Below are positions 7,466 to 15,344 of a stretch of DNA of 36,678 nucleotides, piece after piece. The notes beneath the pieces are model-generated. The model worked only from the letters and a program-made list of their open reading frames with translations. It did no database searches and was not told where the DNA came from. The stretch is from the NCBI GenBank assembly GCA_002394305.1, contig DGTM01000060.1:6164-42841 (forward strand). Reading direction: 5' to 3'. A program made the position numbers and the translations under genes. This DNA is from Prevotellaceae bacterium UBA4336. GTDB lineage: Bacteria > Bacteroidota > Bacteroidia > Bacteroidales > Bacteroidaceae. Position 1 is the first letter of the stretch. The number at the start of each line of letters is the position of its first letter.

Positions 7466-9028
7466 TTACTTTTTCTCAATTATCCAGTCGTCTATGGTTC
7501 GTTTATCCAGATTGAAGTTGATGCCAATCTTGTAGAGGATGCGGGAATCGGCGGCAAAGGGGGCTGCGTAGCCTTTTTCATCTATCTGCCGGAGGGCGGA
7601 AGCGGCTGTCTGGTTGAGTTTGAATTCTATTATATATATATAGTCTTTTGTCCGGATGACCATATCCATGCGTCCGTCGTTGGTGGCTCTTTCTACTTCG
7701 GTGTAGATACCCAGCAGCCGGAAGAAGACGTAGCAGAAGTTCTGGAAATAGAGTTCTGAATCTCCGACGATGCGGTAGTCTGTGTCGGCCATTATTGCAG
7801 CAAGGCGTTTCATGAAGGCTTCGGGCTGGCCGTTTCTTATCTCCTTAACAAATTGTTGGATGCTGAAGGGGGATGTGCTTGCCGGGATGTTGGAGTAGAG
7901 CGGCATGAGGAACTCCATAAAGCTGTTCTCCACTTCTTCATTGGGGAAGCCTAATGTATAGAGGTCGAATTCCCTGTCATAGTCTTTGATGGTGAGATAG
8001 CCACTCTGAAAGAGGACAGGCAAAGGATTGTTTTCGATGGGACCTGACTGCCTCATTTGCTGTGAGGTTATTTCTGCCTGATCAAGATTACTTATACAAA
8101 AGCCTGCCTTTGTTATAATTGTTATGAGTTGTGTCGGAGTGCCTGTCTCGAACCAGTAGTCGCCAAATTCTTGTTTGCTGATTGTGAGCAGCAGGCTGAA
8201 GGGGTTATAGATTCCTACTGAATCTTGGTGGAAACGATATCCGTCGTATCGCCGACGCAGCTCTGCATAGCATTTGTCCTTGTCAATGCCACAGGATTCC
8301 GCCAGGGCGGCAATGCTACTGTCCAAATTGTTGTGTATTTCTTCTTCGGTCATACCGCAGATGGTTGCGTAACGCTTATCCGTGGAAATGTCTTCTATAT
8401 TGTTAAGGTCGCTGAAGACGCTTATCTTGGAGAATTTCGTTACGCCTGTCAAGAATCCCATTCGAATGTATTGGTCCGAGCTTTTCATTACGCCGTAGAA
8501 GGCCTTCAAGATATCACGAAAGGTGTCTTGCTGCTTTTCGTCGTCGATATTCATGACCAAGGGCTTGTCATATTCATCAACGAGGATGACAACTTTTTTC
8601 CCTGTTTTCTTGTAGGCTCGGCGTATGATTCCTGCGAAGCGTGTTGACGGTGTTGTTTCCTGTGCCTCCCGTCCGTATGTCTTCTCCCATTCCACGAGGG
8701 CGACATTGAGCATTTGCAGCAGGTCTTCTTCCTTCCTGTACTGCGATGCATTGAGGTCAAGGTGCAGGACGGGATACTTTTGCCATTCTTTCTCAAGCTT
8801 CTCTATTGCCAGTCCTTCGAACAGTTCCTTTTTTCCTTCAAAATATGCTTCAATGGTGGACAGCAGCAGCGATTTGCCAAAACGACGTGGCCGCCCGAGG
8901 AAGTAGTATCCTCCCTGCTGTGCCAGTTGGTAAACGAAGGCAGTCTTGTCAACGTACAGGAAACCTTCTTCACGCAGTTTCTGGAAATTCTGTATGCCTA
9001 TGGGGTATTTGAGTGTTTTCTGTTCCAT
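7466..9028 (-). CDS. AAA-ATPase / PD-(D/E)XK nuclease domain protein (DUF1703 type)
   Basis: A 520-residue protein of the AAA-ATPase_like plus PDDEXK_9 architecture, a family present in many copies in Bacteroidales genomes and without a settled function. The P-loop is GRPRRFGKS (45-53). The Walker B stretch is VVILVDEYDKP with D151/E152. The C-terminal nuclease-like core carries D455 in GRMDMV and E468-x-K470 in IIEFK. The start at 9028 follows an A-rich leader. The gene is AT-richer than everything around it, consistent with recent acquisition, and it is bounded by a 38-bp duplication of the neighbouring gene's 3' end. No signal peptide is present. ATP-dependent DNA cleavage or recombination is a plausible inferred activity, and a role in glycan synthesis is unlikely despite its position inside that operon. 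Confidence 0.92.
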   Translation of the reverse strand: MEQKTLKYPIGIQNFQKLREEGFLYVDKTAFVYQLAQQGGYYFLGRPRRFGKSLLLSTIEAYFEGKKELFEGLAIEKLEKEWQKYPVLHLDLNASQYRKEEDLLQMLNVALVEWEKTYGREAQETTPSTRFAGIIRRAYKKTGKKVVILVDEYDKPLVMNIDDEKQQDTFRDILKAFYGVMKSSDQYIRMGFLTGVTKFSKISVFSDLNNIEDISTDKRYATICGMTEEEIHNNLDSSIAALAESCGIDKDKCYAELRRRYDGYRFHQDSVGIYNPFSLLLTISKQEFGDYWFETGTPTQLITIITKAGFCISNLDQAEITSQQMRQSGPIENNPLPVLFQSGYLTIKDYDREFDLYTLGFPNEEVENSFMEFLMPLYSNIPASTSPFSIQQFVKEIRNGQPEAFMKRLAAIMADTDYRIVGDSELYFQNFCYVFFRLLGIYTEVERATNDGRMDMVIRTKDYIYIIEFKLNQTAASALRQIDEKGYAAPFAADSRILYKIGINFNLDKRTIDDWIIEKK

Positions 9029-9041
9029 TTTTTCCTTCTGT

Positions 9042-10877
9042 TCAGAGCTGTTGCATGTCGTAGAGGCGTTTGTAGTAGCCGTTGCGGGCGATGAGCTCGT
9101 CGTGCTGGCCGCTTTCGACGATCTGTCCCTCGTGGAGGACGTGTATGATGTCGGCGTGGCGGATGGTGGAGAGGCGGTGGGCGATGGCGATGGTGGTGCG
9201 CGACTTCATGAGGCGGTCGAGGGCTTCCTGCACGAGGTGCTCGCTCTCGGTGTCGAGGGCGGAGGTGGCTTCGTCGAGGATGAGGATGGGCGGGTTCTTG
9301 AGGATGGCGCGTGCGATGCTGACGCGCTGTCGCTGTCCGCCGGAGAGACGGCTGCCGCGGTCGCCGATGACGGTGTTGTAGCCTTGTTCGGTCTCCATGA
9401 TGAAGTCGTGTGCGTTGGCTATCTTGGCGGCTTCGATGACCTGCTCCATGGTGGCGTTCTCTACGCCGAAGGTGATGTTGTTGTAGAAGGTGTCGTTGAA
9501 GAGGATGGCTTCCTGGTTGACGTTGCCGATGAGGGCGCGGAGGTCGTGGATGCGGACGTCGCGCAGGTCTTTGCCGTCGATGGTGATGCGGCCCTGGCTG
9601 ACGTCGTGGTAGCGGGGGATGAGGTCGACGAGTGTGGACTTGCCCGAGCCTGACTGTCCGACGAGGGCGACGGTCTTGCCCTTCGGTATGGTGAGGTTGA
9701 TGTGGCGGAGCACGTCGCGGTCCTCCACGTAGTGGAAGCTGACGTCTTGCATTTCAACTTCGTTTTCGAAGTTGCCCAGGGGCTTGGGGTCGGCTGTCTC
9801 CTTGATGGGGTTCTCGGCCTTGAGGATGTAGTCGATGCGGTCCATCGAGGCCAGGCCCATGGGTATCATGTAGGACTGGCGTGTGAGGTCCTTGATGGGG
9901 TTGATGACGCTGTAGAGGATGACCATGTAGAAGATGAAGGTGGAGGCGTCGATGAAGCCGTTGCCGTCCAGTATGAGCCAGCCGCCGAAGAGCAGTACGA
10001 TGACGATGATGACGGTGCCCATGGTCTCGGAGACGGGGTGGGCGGCGTTGATGCGCATCATCATGCTTATCATGCCTTTGCGGAACTCGTTGTTGATGTG
10101 GTTGAAGCGGCGGGCCATCTTCTCTTCGGCGATGAAGGCCTTGACGATGCGCAGGCCGCTGAGCGTCTCTTCTATCTGCGACATGATTTCGGCGAGCCCG
10201 GCCTGTACGCTGGCCGACTGGCTCTTGAGGCGTTTGCTGACGGTGCCCATGAGCCATGCGGCGGGGGGCGTGACGATGAGCACGAAGGCGGTGAGCTGCC
10301 AGCTGACGGTGAAGAGGGTGACGAAGCAGATGATAATGGCGATGGGCTGCTGGATGAGGGTGGAGATGGCCGAGGTGACGGAGTTCTCCACCACTTGTAT
10401 GTCGGTGCTCATGCGCACGATGATGTCGCCTTTGCGTTCTGCGGAGAAGAAGCTCAGGGGCAGGTGCATGATTTTGTTGTACATGTCCATGCGGATGTCG
10501 CGGACGACGCCTGTGGAGAGGGGCATCATGATGTTGGCGGCGCCCCAGTAGCCGATGCACTTCAGGGCGGTCATGACGATGAGGATGGCGCCCATGAGGC
10601 AGAGGGTGAGGAAGGCGCCGTGGCTGGCGATGAGCTGCTGCACCCAGGCGTAGGCGTTGTTGACGATGAGGTCCTTGTTCAGGCTGCTCCATGTCCACTC
10701 GCGGTGGGTGTAGACGTTCTGGTCTATCTTGAAGAGGATGTTCAGTATGGGGATGAGCACTACGAAGGAGAAGACGTTGAGCCACTGTGCCACGAAGTTG
10801 AGCACGATGCTCCAGACGATGTACATCCTGTAGGGCCGGAAGTAGCGACGGACTATGTCGAGGAATTGTTTTATCAT
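9042..10877 (-). CDS. MsbA-like ABC exporter (fused permease and ATPase)
   Basis: A 611-residue half-transporter with the ABC exporter layout. The N-terminal half contains about six membrane helices, starting with YIVWSIVLNFVAQWLNVFSFVVLIPIL. The C-terminal nucleotide-binding domain has Walker A GQSGSGKST (407-415), signature LSGGQ (511-515), Walker B ILILDEATSALD (D535, E536) and H-loop IAIAHRLS. It should work as a homodimer in the inner membrane and use ATP to flip or export a lipid-linked substrate such as lipid A or a lipid-linked glycan. It lies 16 bp downstream of the LtaS-like gene and upstream of the glycosyltransferases, which supports an envelope-glycan substrate. Its last 38 bp are duplicated at 7427-7464. 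The substrate is not determined. Confidence 0.93.
   Translation of the reverse strand: MIKQFLDIVRRYFRPYRMYIVWSIVLNFVAQWLNVFSFVVLIPILNILFKIDQNVYTHREWTWSSLNKDLIVNNAYAWVQQLIASHGAFLTLCLMGAILIVMTALKCIGYWGAANIMMPLSTGVVRDIRMDMYNKIMHLPLSFFSAERKGDIIVRMSTDIQVVENSVTSAISTLIQQPIAIIICFVTLFTVSWQLTAFVLIVTPPAAWLMGTVSKRLKSQSASVQAGLAEIMSQIEETLSGLRIVKAFIAEEKMARRFNHINNEFRKGMISMMMRINAAHPVSETMGTVIIVIVLLFGGWLILDGNGFIDASTFIFYMVILYSVINPIKDLTRQSYMIPMGLASMDRIDYILKAENPIKETADPKPLGNFENEVEMQDVSFHYVEDRDVLRHINLTIPKGKTVALVGQSGSGKSTLVDLIPRYHDVSQGRITIDGKDLRDVRIHDLRALIGNVNQEAILFNDTFYNNITFGVENATMEQVIEAAKIANAHDFIMETEQGYNTVIGDRGSRLSGGQRQRVSIARAILKNPPILILDEATSALDTESEHLVQEALDRLMKSRTTIAIAHRLSTIRHADIIHVLHEGQIVESGQHDELIARNGYYKRLYDMQQL
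9046..9083 (-). repeat. 38-bp direct repeat: in-place 3' end of the ABC exporter gene
   Basis: Identical to 7427-7464 and encodes the final 13 residues of the exporter. In this copy the last codon is followed by a TGA stop and the leader of the nuclease gene, whereas the other copy is followed by TAA and the GT4 leader. Identity ends abruptly at both sides. Confidence 0.95.
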
Positions 10878-10893
10878 TATCTTGTGTGTGTGG

Positions 10894-12813
10894 TTATGGG
10901 GCGCTCTGTGTCGGCGGACAGACGGCTCCGAGGTGGTTGTAGCTGCTCTGCAGGATGGCCTTGGCGCGGAGGATGCGCTGGCCGTCGTCGGCTGGTTGCT
11001 CCAGGGTGGCGACGTCGCCCGGCAGGTCGCAGATGCTGGTGCCCGTGCTGTCGGCGAAGAGCATGCCGGCCGGATAGTTGCAGTAGACGAAGGGATAGGT
11101 GTAGGTGCGGCTCAGCACGTTGCGGCTCCACCGGTACTCGTCGTGCGGGATGCCCATCTGCGAGAGCAGGGTGGCTGCCAGGTCGCTCTGGTTCATCAGC
11201 ACGTCCATGCGGCGCGGCTGGCGCACGGCTCCGCCGAGCCACAGCATGGGGGCGCGGAAGAAACTGGGGTCGTCGTAGTTCTGCCGGTAGAGATAGCCGT
11301 GGTCGGGCAGCATGATGACGAGCAGGTTCTGCCATTGCGGCAGCTTCCGGAGGCTGTCCACCATGCAGGCCACGCTGTGGTCGGTGTAGGCGAAGGCGTT
11401 GAGCACCTTGTCGTCCAGCCGGTGGTAGGGCACGTCCCAGGGCTCGTGGCTCGAGATGGTCTGCACCACCAGGAAGTGGAGTCCGCCCTGCCACTGTCCG
11501 ACGAGGCGGCATGCCTTCTGGCACGAGATGCTGTCGTAGATGCCCCATGCGCCCAGGCCGCTCCCGTCGGGGGGCAGGTCGCCCGCCTCGGCGGAGAAGG
11601 ATGTGTCGTCGTAGAGGTGGTCGAAGTCCATGTGCTCCAGGTACTGCCGCTTGCCCATGTTCGTCATGGCTCCGGCGTAGATGAAGGACGTCTCGTAGCC
11701 CTGCCGCTGGAAGGAACGCGCCAGCGAGGGCAGCGCCCCGTGGCACTTCGCCTGCTTCATCAGGCTGACGTCGGGGTAGCTCAGGTAGCCGCTGAAGGTA
11801 CTGACGGTCCCCCGGTCCGTGCGGAACGAGTTGCTGTAGAAGTTCTGCCAGAAGATGCCCTCGGGGATGAGGCGGCTCCAGCCTGGCGCCACGTCGGGCA
11901 GTCCGCCCAGCTCGCGTACGAAGCGGCTGCCGAAGCTCTCCATGAAGACCACCAGCACGTCGGGCCGCTGGCAGCGGAGCAGCGAGTCGCAGATGTCGTC
12001 GGCTGGCTCGGGATAGAGGTCGCGGAAGAGGTCGGCGCGGTCGGCCTCGGAGAGCAGGTCGTAGCGCAACGAGTAGTCGCGCGTCAGGTTGATGCTCCTG
12101 ACGAAGGCATATACGGGGTTGACGGCCGCATGGTTAGCCAGTTGCTTGCGCGGATTGCCGTAGACGTCGCCCTGCTCCATGAAGCAGATGCCGGAGACGA
12201 GCAGGAACGTCCAGATGATGCTGATGTTGCGCAGCCACAGGCGGTCCGTGCGCGATGTCGGCAGCCGCTTGGGCGTGAGCAGGATGCAAGGGATGATGAT
12301 CCACAGGGCAAGCAGTAGGAAGATTGCCACGCGCACCAGGATGAAGCCCATGCTCACGCTGTTGCCGGCCCCTTCGGGCGAAGCGGCGTAGCTCAGCACC
12401 ACGGCCGAGAGCTTGAACTGCCAGAACTCGTACATCACGGCATCGCCCACGATGATGGCTGCCACCGCTGTTCCCATCAATATGTAATAGGGAACGAGGA
12501 GCCACAAGCACCGTTGCCAACCTCTCCCCTTCGTACCTTCCTTTAACGTGGGGGCTTCCAGGGTTGGTTTCTCGCCATCTAAGGGGGAGTCAGAGAGGGT
12601 CTGGAGCGCACTTAGCAGCCAAGGCACGGCAAGCAGGAAAGCCGCCACCATGAGGTCGTGCCCCACGAAGCCGCGCCAGCAGGCACTCAGCGCATCGCCC
12701 AGCGTGATGTGCTGCACCTCCAGGTTGTTCAGCAAGAATCCCACCCTGCCTGCCAGGAAGATGATGAGCAGATGGCAGTAGAGATATTCCAGGTAGTGTG
12801 CGCTTCTCTTCAT
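10894..12813 (-). CDS. LtaS-like sulfatase-fold membrane transferase
   Basis: A 639-residue protein of the LTA synthase / phosphoglycerol transferase group. There are about five N-terminal membrane helices (roughly residues 10-220), then an extracytoplasmic alkaline-phosphatase-superfamily domain. Metal-site residues are visible as E292 in FMESFGSRF and D504-H505 in LPDHGY. The probable catalytic threonine is T336 in TDRGTVST, the position of the LtaS nucleophile. In Gram-negative Bacteroidales such enzymes are thought to move phosphoglycerol or phosphoethanolamine onto envelope glycans or lipids rather than to make teichoic acid. Residues about 72-98, in a loop after the second helix, are encoded by a copy of a repeat otherwise found between genes. 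It lies 7 bp from the RNase H gene and 16 bp from the exporter gene, probably in one transcript. Confidence 0.85.
   Translation of the reverse strand: MKRSAHYLEYLYCHLLIIFLAGRVGFLLNNLEVQHITLGDALSACWRGFVGHDLMVAAFLLAVPWLLSALQTLSDSPLDGEKPTLEAPTLKEGTKGRGWQRCLWLLVPYYILMGTAVAAIIVGDAVMYEFWQFKLSAVVLSYAASPEGAGNSVSMGFILVRVAIFLLLALWIIIPCILLTPKRLPTSRTDRLWLRNISIIWTFLLVSGICFMEQGDVYGNPRKQLANHAAVNPVYAFVRSINLTRDYSLRYDLLSEADRADLFRDLYPEPADDICDSLLRCQRPDVLVVFMESFGSRFVRELGGLPDVAPGWSRLIPEGIFWQNFYSNSFRTDRGTVSTFSGYLSYPDVSLMKQAKCHGALPSLARSFQRQGYETSFIYAGAMTNMGKRQYLEHMDFDHLYDDTSFSAEAGDLPPDGSGLGAWGIYDSISCQKACRLVGQWQGGLHFLVVQTISSHEPWDVPYHRLDDKVLNAFAYTDHSVACMVDSLRKLPQWQNLLVIMLPDHGYLYRQNYDDPSFFRAPMLWLGGAVRQPRRMDVLMNQSDLAATLLSQMGIPHDEYRWSRNVLSRTYTYPFVYCNYPAGMLFADSTGTSICDLPGDVATLEQPADDGQRILRAKAILQSSYNHLGAVCPPTQSAP
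12523..12600. repeat. C/G-rich palindromic repeat inside the LtaS-like coding region
   Basis: A tract with CCAACCTCTCCCCTTC, a GGGTTGG arm and a CTAAGGGGGAGTCAGAGAGGG end resembles the intergenic C-rich palindromes found elsewhere in this window (13280-13315, 15423-15500, 19833-19966). Here it is read through in frame as a Pro/Gly/Lys-rich loop between two membrane helices. The match is degenerate, so the assignment to the same family is by pattern only. Confidence 0.55.
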
Positions 12814-12820
12814 TTCACAT

Positions 12821-13249
12821 TTATTTCCTCCCGAAGTCGGCGGGTATCTCGCCCCACTCCTCGGTGTTCCACTTCAGCACCTCGGCGTGCCTGGGGTTCT
12901 GCCAGAGCCAGTTCTCGGCGCGGGCGACGAGGTCGAGTGCGGCGGCGGTCTGCTCCGTGCGCTTCAGGGTGGTCTTCGCCCGTTTGTTCCTCACCCATGC
13001 CATGCCGCTGATGCTGTCGCTGTAGACCTTCATCTGCCAGCCGTTCTTCTTGATGAGGGCCAGGGCATGGACGATGGCAAGGAACTCGCCGATGTTGTTC
13101 GTGCCCTGCACCGGACCGAAGTGGAAGAGCCGCTCCTCGTTGCCCAGGTACACGCCCTGGTACTCCATCGCGCCCGGGTTGCCGCTGCACGCCGCATCCA
13201 CCGCAATGGCGTTGAAGTCAACCTTGCCCTTCAGTAATTCATAATTCAT
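12821..13249 (-). CDS. rnhA: Ribonuclease HI family protein
   Basis: A 142-residue RNase H fold protein expected to degrade the RNA strand of RNA-DNA hybrids in the cytoplasm. The metal-binding carboxylates appear in order: D in AVDAACSGNPG (near residue 18), E in NIGEFLAI (near 54) and D in VYSDSISGMAW (near 77), with a last acidic residue in the C-terminal WNTEEWGEIPADF stretch. The SGNPG segment after the first Asp matches the Bacteroidota form of the family. The ATG at 13249 lies inside a 7-bp tandem repeat, and the first residues (MNYELL) are repeat-encoded. It lies 67 bp after argS and 7 bp before the LtaS-like gene. The symbol is by family; orthology to a specific rnh gene was not tested. 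Confidence 0.85.
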   Translation of the reverse strand: MNYELLKGKVDFNAIAVDAACSGNPGAMEYQGVYLGNEERLFHFGPVQGTNNIGEFLAIVHALALIKKNGWQMKVYSDSISGMAWVRNKRAKTTLKRTEQTAAALDLVARAENWLWQNPRHAEVLKWNTEEWGEIPADFGRK

Positions 13250-13268
13250 AATTCACAATTCATAATTA
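13236..13268. repeat. 7-bp tandem repeat containing the RNase H start codon
   Basis: On the minus strand about four units of ATTATGA (one reading ATTGTGA) lead into the RNase H coding region, and the start codon itself is the ATG of the final complete unit. Each unit carries an ATG, but the unit length of 7 puts successive ATGs in different frames. Adding or losing units changes the number of competing out-of-frame starts and the leader sequence. Functional consequences are inferred. Confidence 0.85.
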
Positions 13269-13279
13269 CACAGCGAGGA

Positions 13280-13315
13280 ACTCTCTCCCTTTGGGGAGGG
13301 TTGGGGAGGGGGCTG
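13280..13315. repeat. C-rich palindromic element between argS and the RNase H gene
   Basis: CTCTCTCCCTTTGGGGAGGG followed by TTGGGGAGGGGGCTG makes a short hairpin just after the argS stop. It matches one arm of the large inverted repeat at 19833-19966 and probably ends or attenuates transcription of argS. There is no T-tract of the classical intrinsic terminator type. Confidence 0.6.
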
Positions 13316-13316
13316 T

Positions 13317-15152
13317 TTACATCCTCTCCGGCACCTCGATGCCCAGCAGTCCCATGCCGTTCTTGATGACCTGTCCGACGGCCGCCGAGAGGGCGATGCG
13401 GAAGGTGCGCTTCTTCTCGTCCTCCTCGCGGAGCACGCTGAAGTCGTGGTAGAAGCGGTTGTACTCCGAGGCGAGGTCGTAGCAATAGTTGGCGATGCAC
13501 GAGGGGTTGTAGTCCTGTCCGGCCTGCTTCACCGTGGCCTCGAAGCCCTGCAGCTTCTGGATGAGGCTGATTTCCCTGTCGGCAAGTGAAGGACAATCCT
13601 CCGGTGCAAGGTGCAGGGTGCATGGTGCAAGAGAGTTGCCGGGGCAGCTTCCTGCTTCTTGTTCCTTCTCCCACTTCCTCATGATGCTGCGGATGCGGGC
13701 GTAGGTGTACTGTATGAAGGGGCCCGTGTTGCCGTTGAAGTCGATGCTCTCCTCCGGGTTGAAGAGCATGTTCTTGCGTGCGTCGACCTTCAGGATGAAG
13801 TACTTCAGTGCTCCCATGCCAACGATGCGGGCTATCTCCTGTGCTTCCTCTTCGGTGATGCCTTCCAGCCTGTTCACCTTGTCGGCGCTCATCTGCCGTG
13901 CGTCGGCCACCATCGTGGCGATGAGGTCGTCGGCGTCCACGACGGTTCCCTCGCGGCTCTTCATCTTGCCGTTGGGCAGCTCCACCATGCCATAGGAGAA
14001 GTGCACGAGGTCCTTGCCCCACTTGAAGCCGAGCTTGTCGAGCAGGATGGAGAGCACCTGGAAGTGGTAGTTCTGCTCGTTGCCCACGACGTATATCATC
14101 TTGTCGATGGGGAAGTCCTGGAAGCGGAGCTTGGCCGTGCCGATGTCCTGCGTCATGTAGACGCTGGTGCCGTCCGAGCGGAGCAGGAGCTTCTCGTCGA
14201 GGCCTTCGCTCGTGAGGTCGGCCCATACGCTGCCGTCATCCCTACGGTAGAAGAGGCCTTTCTGCAGGCCTTCCTCCACTTTCTCCTTGCCTTCCAGGTA
14301 GGTCTCGCTCTCGTAGTATATCTTGTCGAATGAGACGCCGAGTGCCCGGTACGTCTCGTCGAAGCCGGCGTACACCCACTCGTTCATCTTGCGCCACAGT
14401 GCGCGTACCTCGGAGTCGTTCTGTTCCCACTTGACGAGCATGGCGTGTGCCTCCTTGATGAGCGGTGCTTCCTGCTTGGCCTGCTCCTCGTCCATGCCTT
14501 GTGCCACGAGTTCGCGCACCTCCTCGCGGTAGTGTTTGTCGAAGGCCACGTAGTAGTCGCCGATGAGGTGGTCGCCCTTCTTGCCCGAGCTTTCGGGTGT
14601 CTCGCCGTTTCCCCACTTGAGCCATGCGAGCATCGACTTGCAGATGTGTATGCCGCGGTCGTTGACGATGTTGGTCTTGACGACGCGGTTGCCGTTGGCC
14701 TCCATGACCTGTGCCAGCGCCCAGCCCAGCAGATTGTTGCGGACGTGCCCGAGGTGGAGGGGCTTGTTCGTGTTGGGGCTGGAGTATTCTATCATGACCA
14801 GGGGGCTGTCGGCCGTGACGGGTGTGAAGCCGAACCTGGGGTTCTGCTGTATCTCTTCGAGGAGGGCCACCCACTGCTGCGAGCTGATGCAGAGGTTGAG
14901 GAAGCCCTTGACGGCATTGAATCTGCTGACCACCTCGGGCAACTTCTCTGCGAGGCGCTGGCCGATCTCCTGTGCGGTCTGCTCCGGCGCCTTGTGGCTC
15001 ATCTTCGTAAAGGGGAAGACCACGAGCGTGATTTGCCCTTCGAACTCGGGGCGTGTCTGCTGCAGCTGCACCATCTTCTCGGGCACGGGCTGGCCGTAGA
15101 GTTCCTCCACTATCTGCCTCACGGCCTCTGTTATCTTGTTCTCAATCTTCAT
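13317..15152 (-). CDS. argS: Arginyl-tRNA synthetase
   Basis: A 611-residue class I aminoacyl-tRNA synthetase that charges tRNA-Arg in the cytosol. It has the N-terminal Arg-specific additional domain (residues about 1-100), the class I signature PNTNKPLHLGHVRNN near 120-134, a catalytic core with GTSVYMTQDIG, a KMSKS-equivalent stretch read as MKSREGT, and the C-terminal helical anticodon-binding DALR domain ending in GLLGIEVPERM. The length is normal for the family, apart from a low-complexity insertion near residues 507-520 encoded by a 7-bp repeat (13604-13631). A good Bacteroidota promoter lies at 15187-15217. It is separated from the RNase H gene by a C-rich hairpin and a microsatellite. 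Confidence 0.97.
   Translation of the reverse strand: MKIENKITEAVRQIVEELYGQPVPEKMVQLQQTRPEFEGQITLVVFPFTKMSHKAPEQTAQEIGQRLAEKLPEVVSRFNAVKGFLNLCISSQQWVALLEEIQQNPRFGFTPVTADSPLVMIEYSSPNTNKPLHLGHVRNNLLGWALAQVMEANGNRVVKTNIVNDRGIHICKSMLAWLKWGNGETPESSGKKGDHLIGDYYVAFDKHYREEVRELVAQGMDEEQAKQEAPLIKEAHAMLVKWEQNDSEVRALWRKMNEWVYAGFDETYRALGVSFDKIYYESETYLEGKEKVEEGLQKGLFYRRDDGSVWADLTSEGLDEKLLLRSDGTSVYMTQDIGTAKLRFQDFPIDKMIYVVGNEQNYHFQVLSILLDKLGFKWGKDLVHFSYGMVELPNGKMKSREGTVVDADDLIATMVADARQMSADKVNRLEGITEEEAQEIARIVGMGALKYFILKVDARKNMLFNPEESIDFNGNTGPFIQYTYARIRSIMRKWEKEQEAGSCPGNSLAPCTLHLAPEDCPSLADREISLIQKLQGFEATVKQAGQDYNPSCIANYCYDLASEYNRFYHDFSVLREEDEKKRTFRIALSAAVGQVIKNGMGLLGIEVPERM
13604..13631. repeat. 7-bp tandem repeat inside argS
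   Basis: Four consecutive 7-bp units of GTGCAAG, GTGCAGG, GTGCATG and GTGCAAG lie within the argS coding region, at the linker before the anticodon-binding domain. On the minus strand they encode a Cys/Leu/His/Ala-containing loop. Loss or gain of one unit would shift the frame of an essential gene, so the copy number is presumably constrained. Confidence 0.85.
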
Positions 15153-15186
15153 GTCTGTTTTTTATATTTGTTTATAATACGCGCTG

Positions 15187-15217
15187 CAAAGATAGCAAAA
15201 AAAAAGCGAAGGACAAA
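15187..15217 (-). promoter_or_regulatory. Bacteroidota-type promoter for argS
   Basis: On the minus strand, a TTTG (-33 box, 15214-15217) is followed after 19 bp by TATCTTTG (-7 box, 15187-15194), matching the phylum's TAnnTTTG consensus. The expected transcript start is near 15180, about 28 bases before the argS ATG. Confidence 0.8.
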
Positions 15218-15344
15218 AAAACTCGGGCACAAAAGACGTGAACAGTAGCATTCTGTCAATAATGGCACGCCTTTCCCCGTACAAAAAGTTGGCACACGTC
15301 GCAACAATCGTCACGTCGCGTCGTAAATCCTTTCACCACGCGTC

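Larger units (their letters stand above)
7427..9083 (-). mobile_element. Putative single-gene insertion bounded by a 38-bp duplication
   Basis: The region between two perfect 38-bp direct repeats (7427-7464 and 9046-9083) contains essentially one gene plus about 17 bp before its start and 1-2 bp after its stop. The repeats are the coding 3' end of the ABC exporter, so the exporter keeps an intact C-terminus while a second copy lies beyond the insert. The insert has clearly lower GC and different codon use than its neighbours. There is no transposase, terminal inverted repeat or attachment site. The mechanism is inferred: staggered cleavage and repair by the encoded nuclease, or transfer with a carried gene end. 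Confidence 0.7.

Noticed and set aside
7427..9083. An insertion sequence or integron cassette
   Set aside because: No transposase, no terminal inverted repeats, no attC-like structure and no integrase. The flanking repeats are coding sequence of the neighbour, much longer than the usual target duplications.
10855..12318. A 487-codon plus-strand frame opposite the LtaS-like gene and another of 537 codons opposite the exporter
   Set aside because: Both are shadows in GC-rich DNA. The minus-strand products have complete motif sets.
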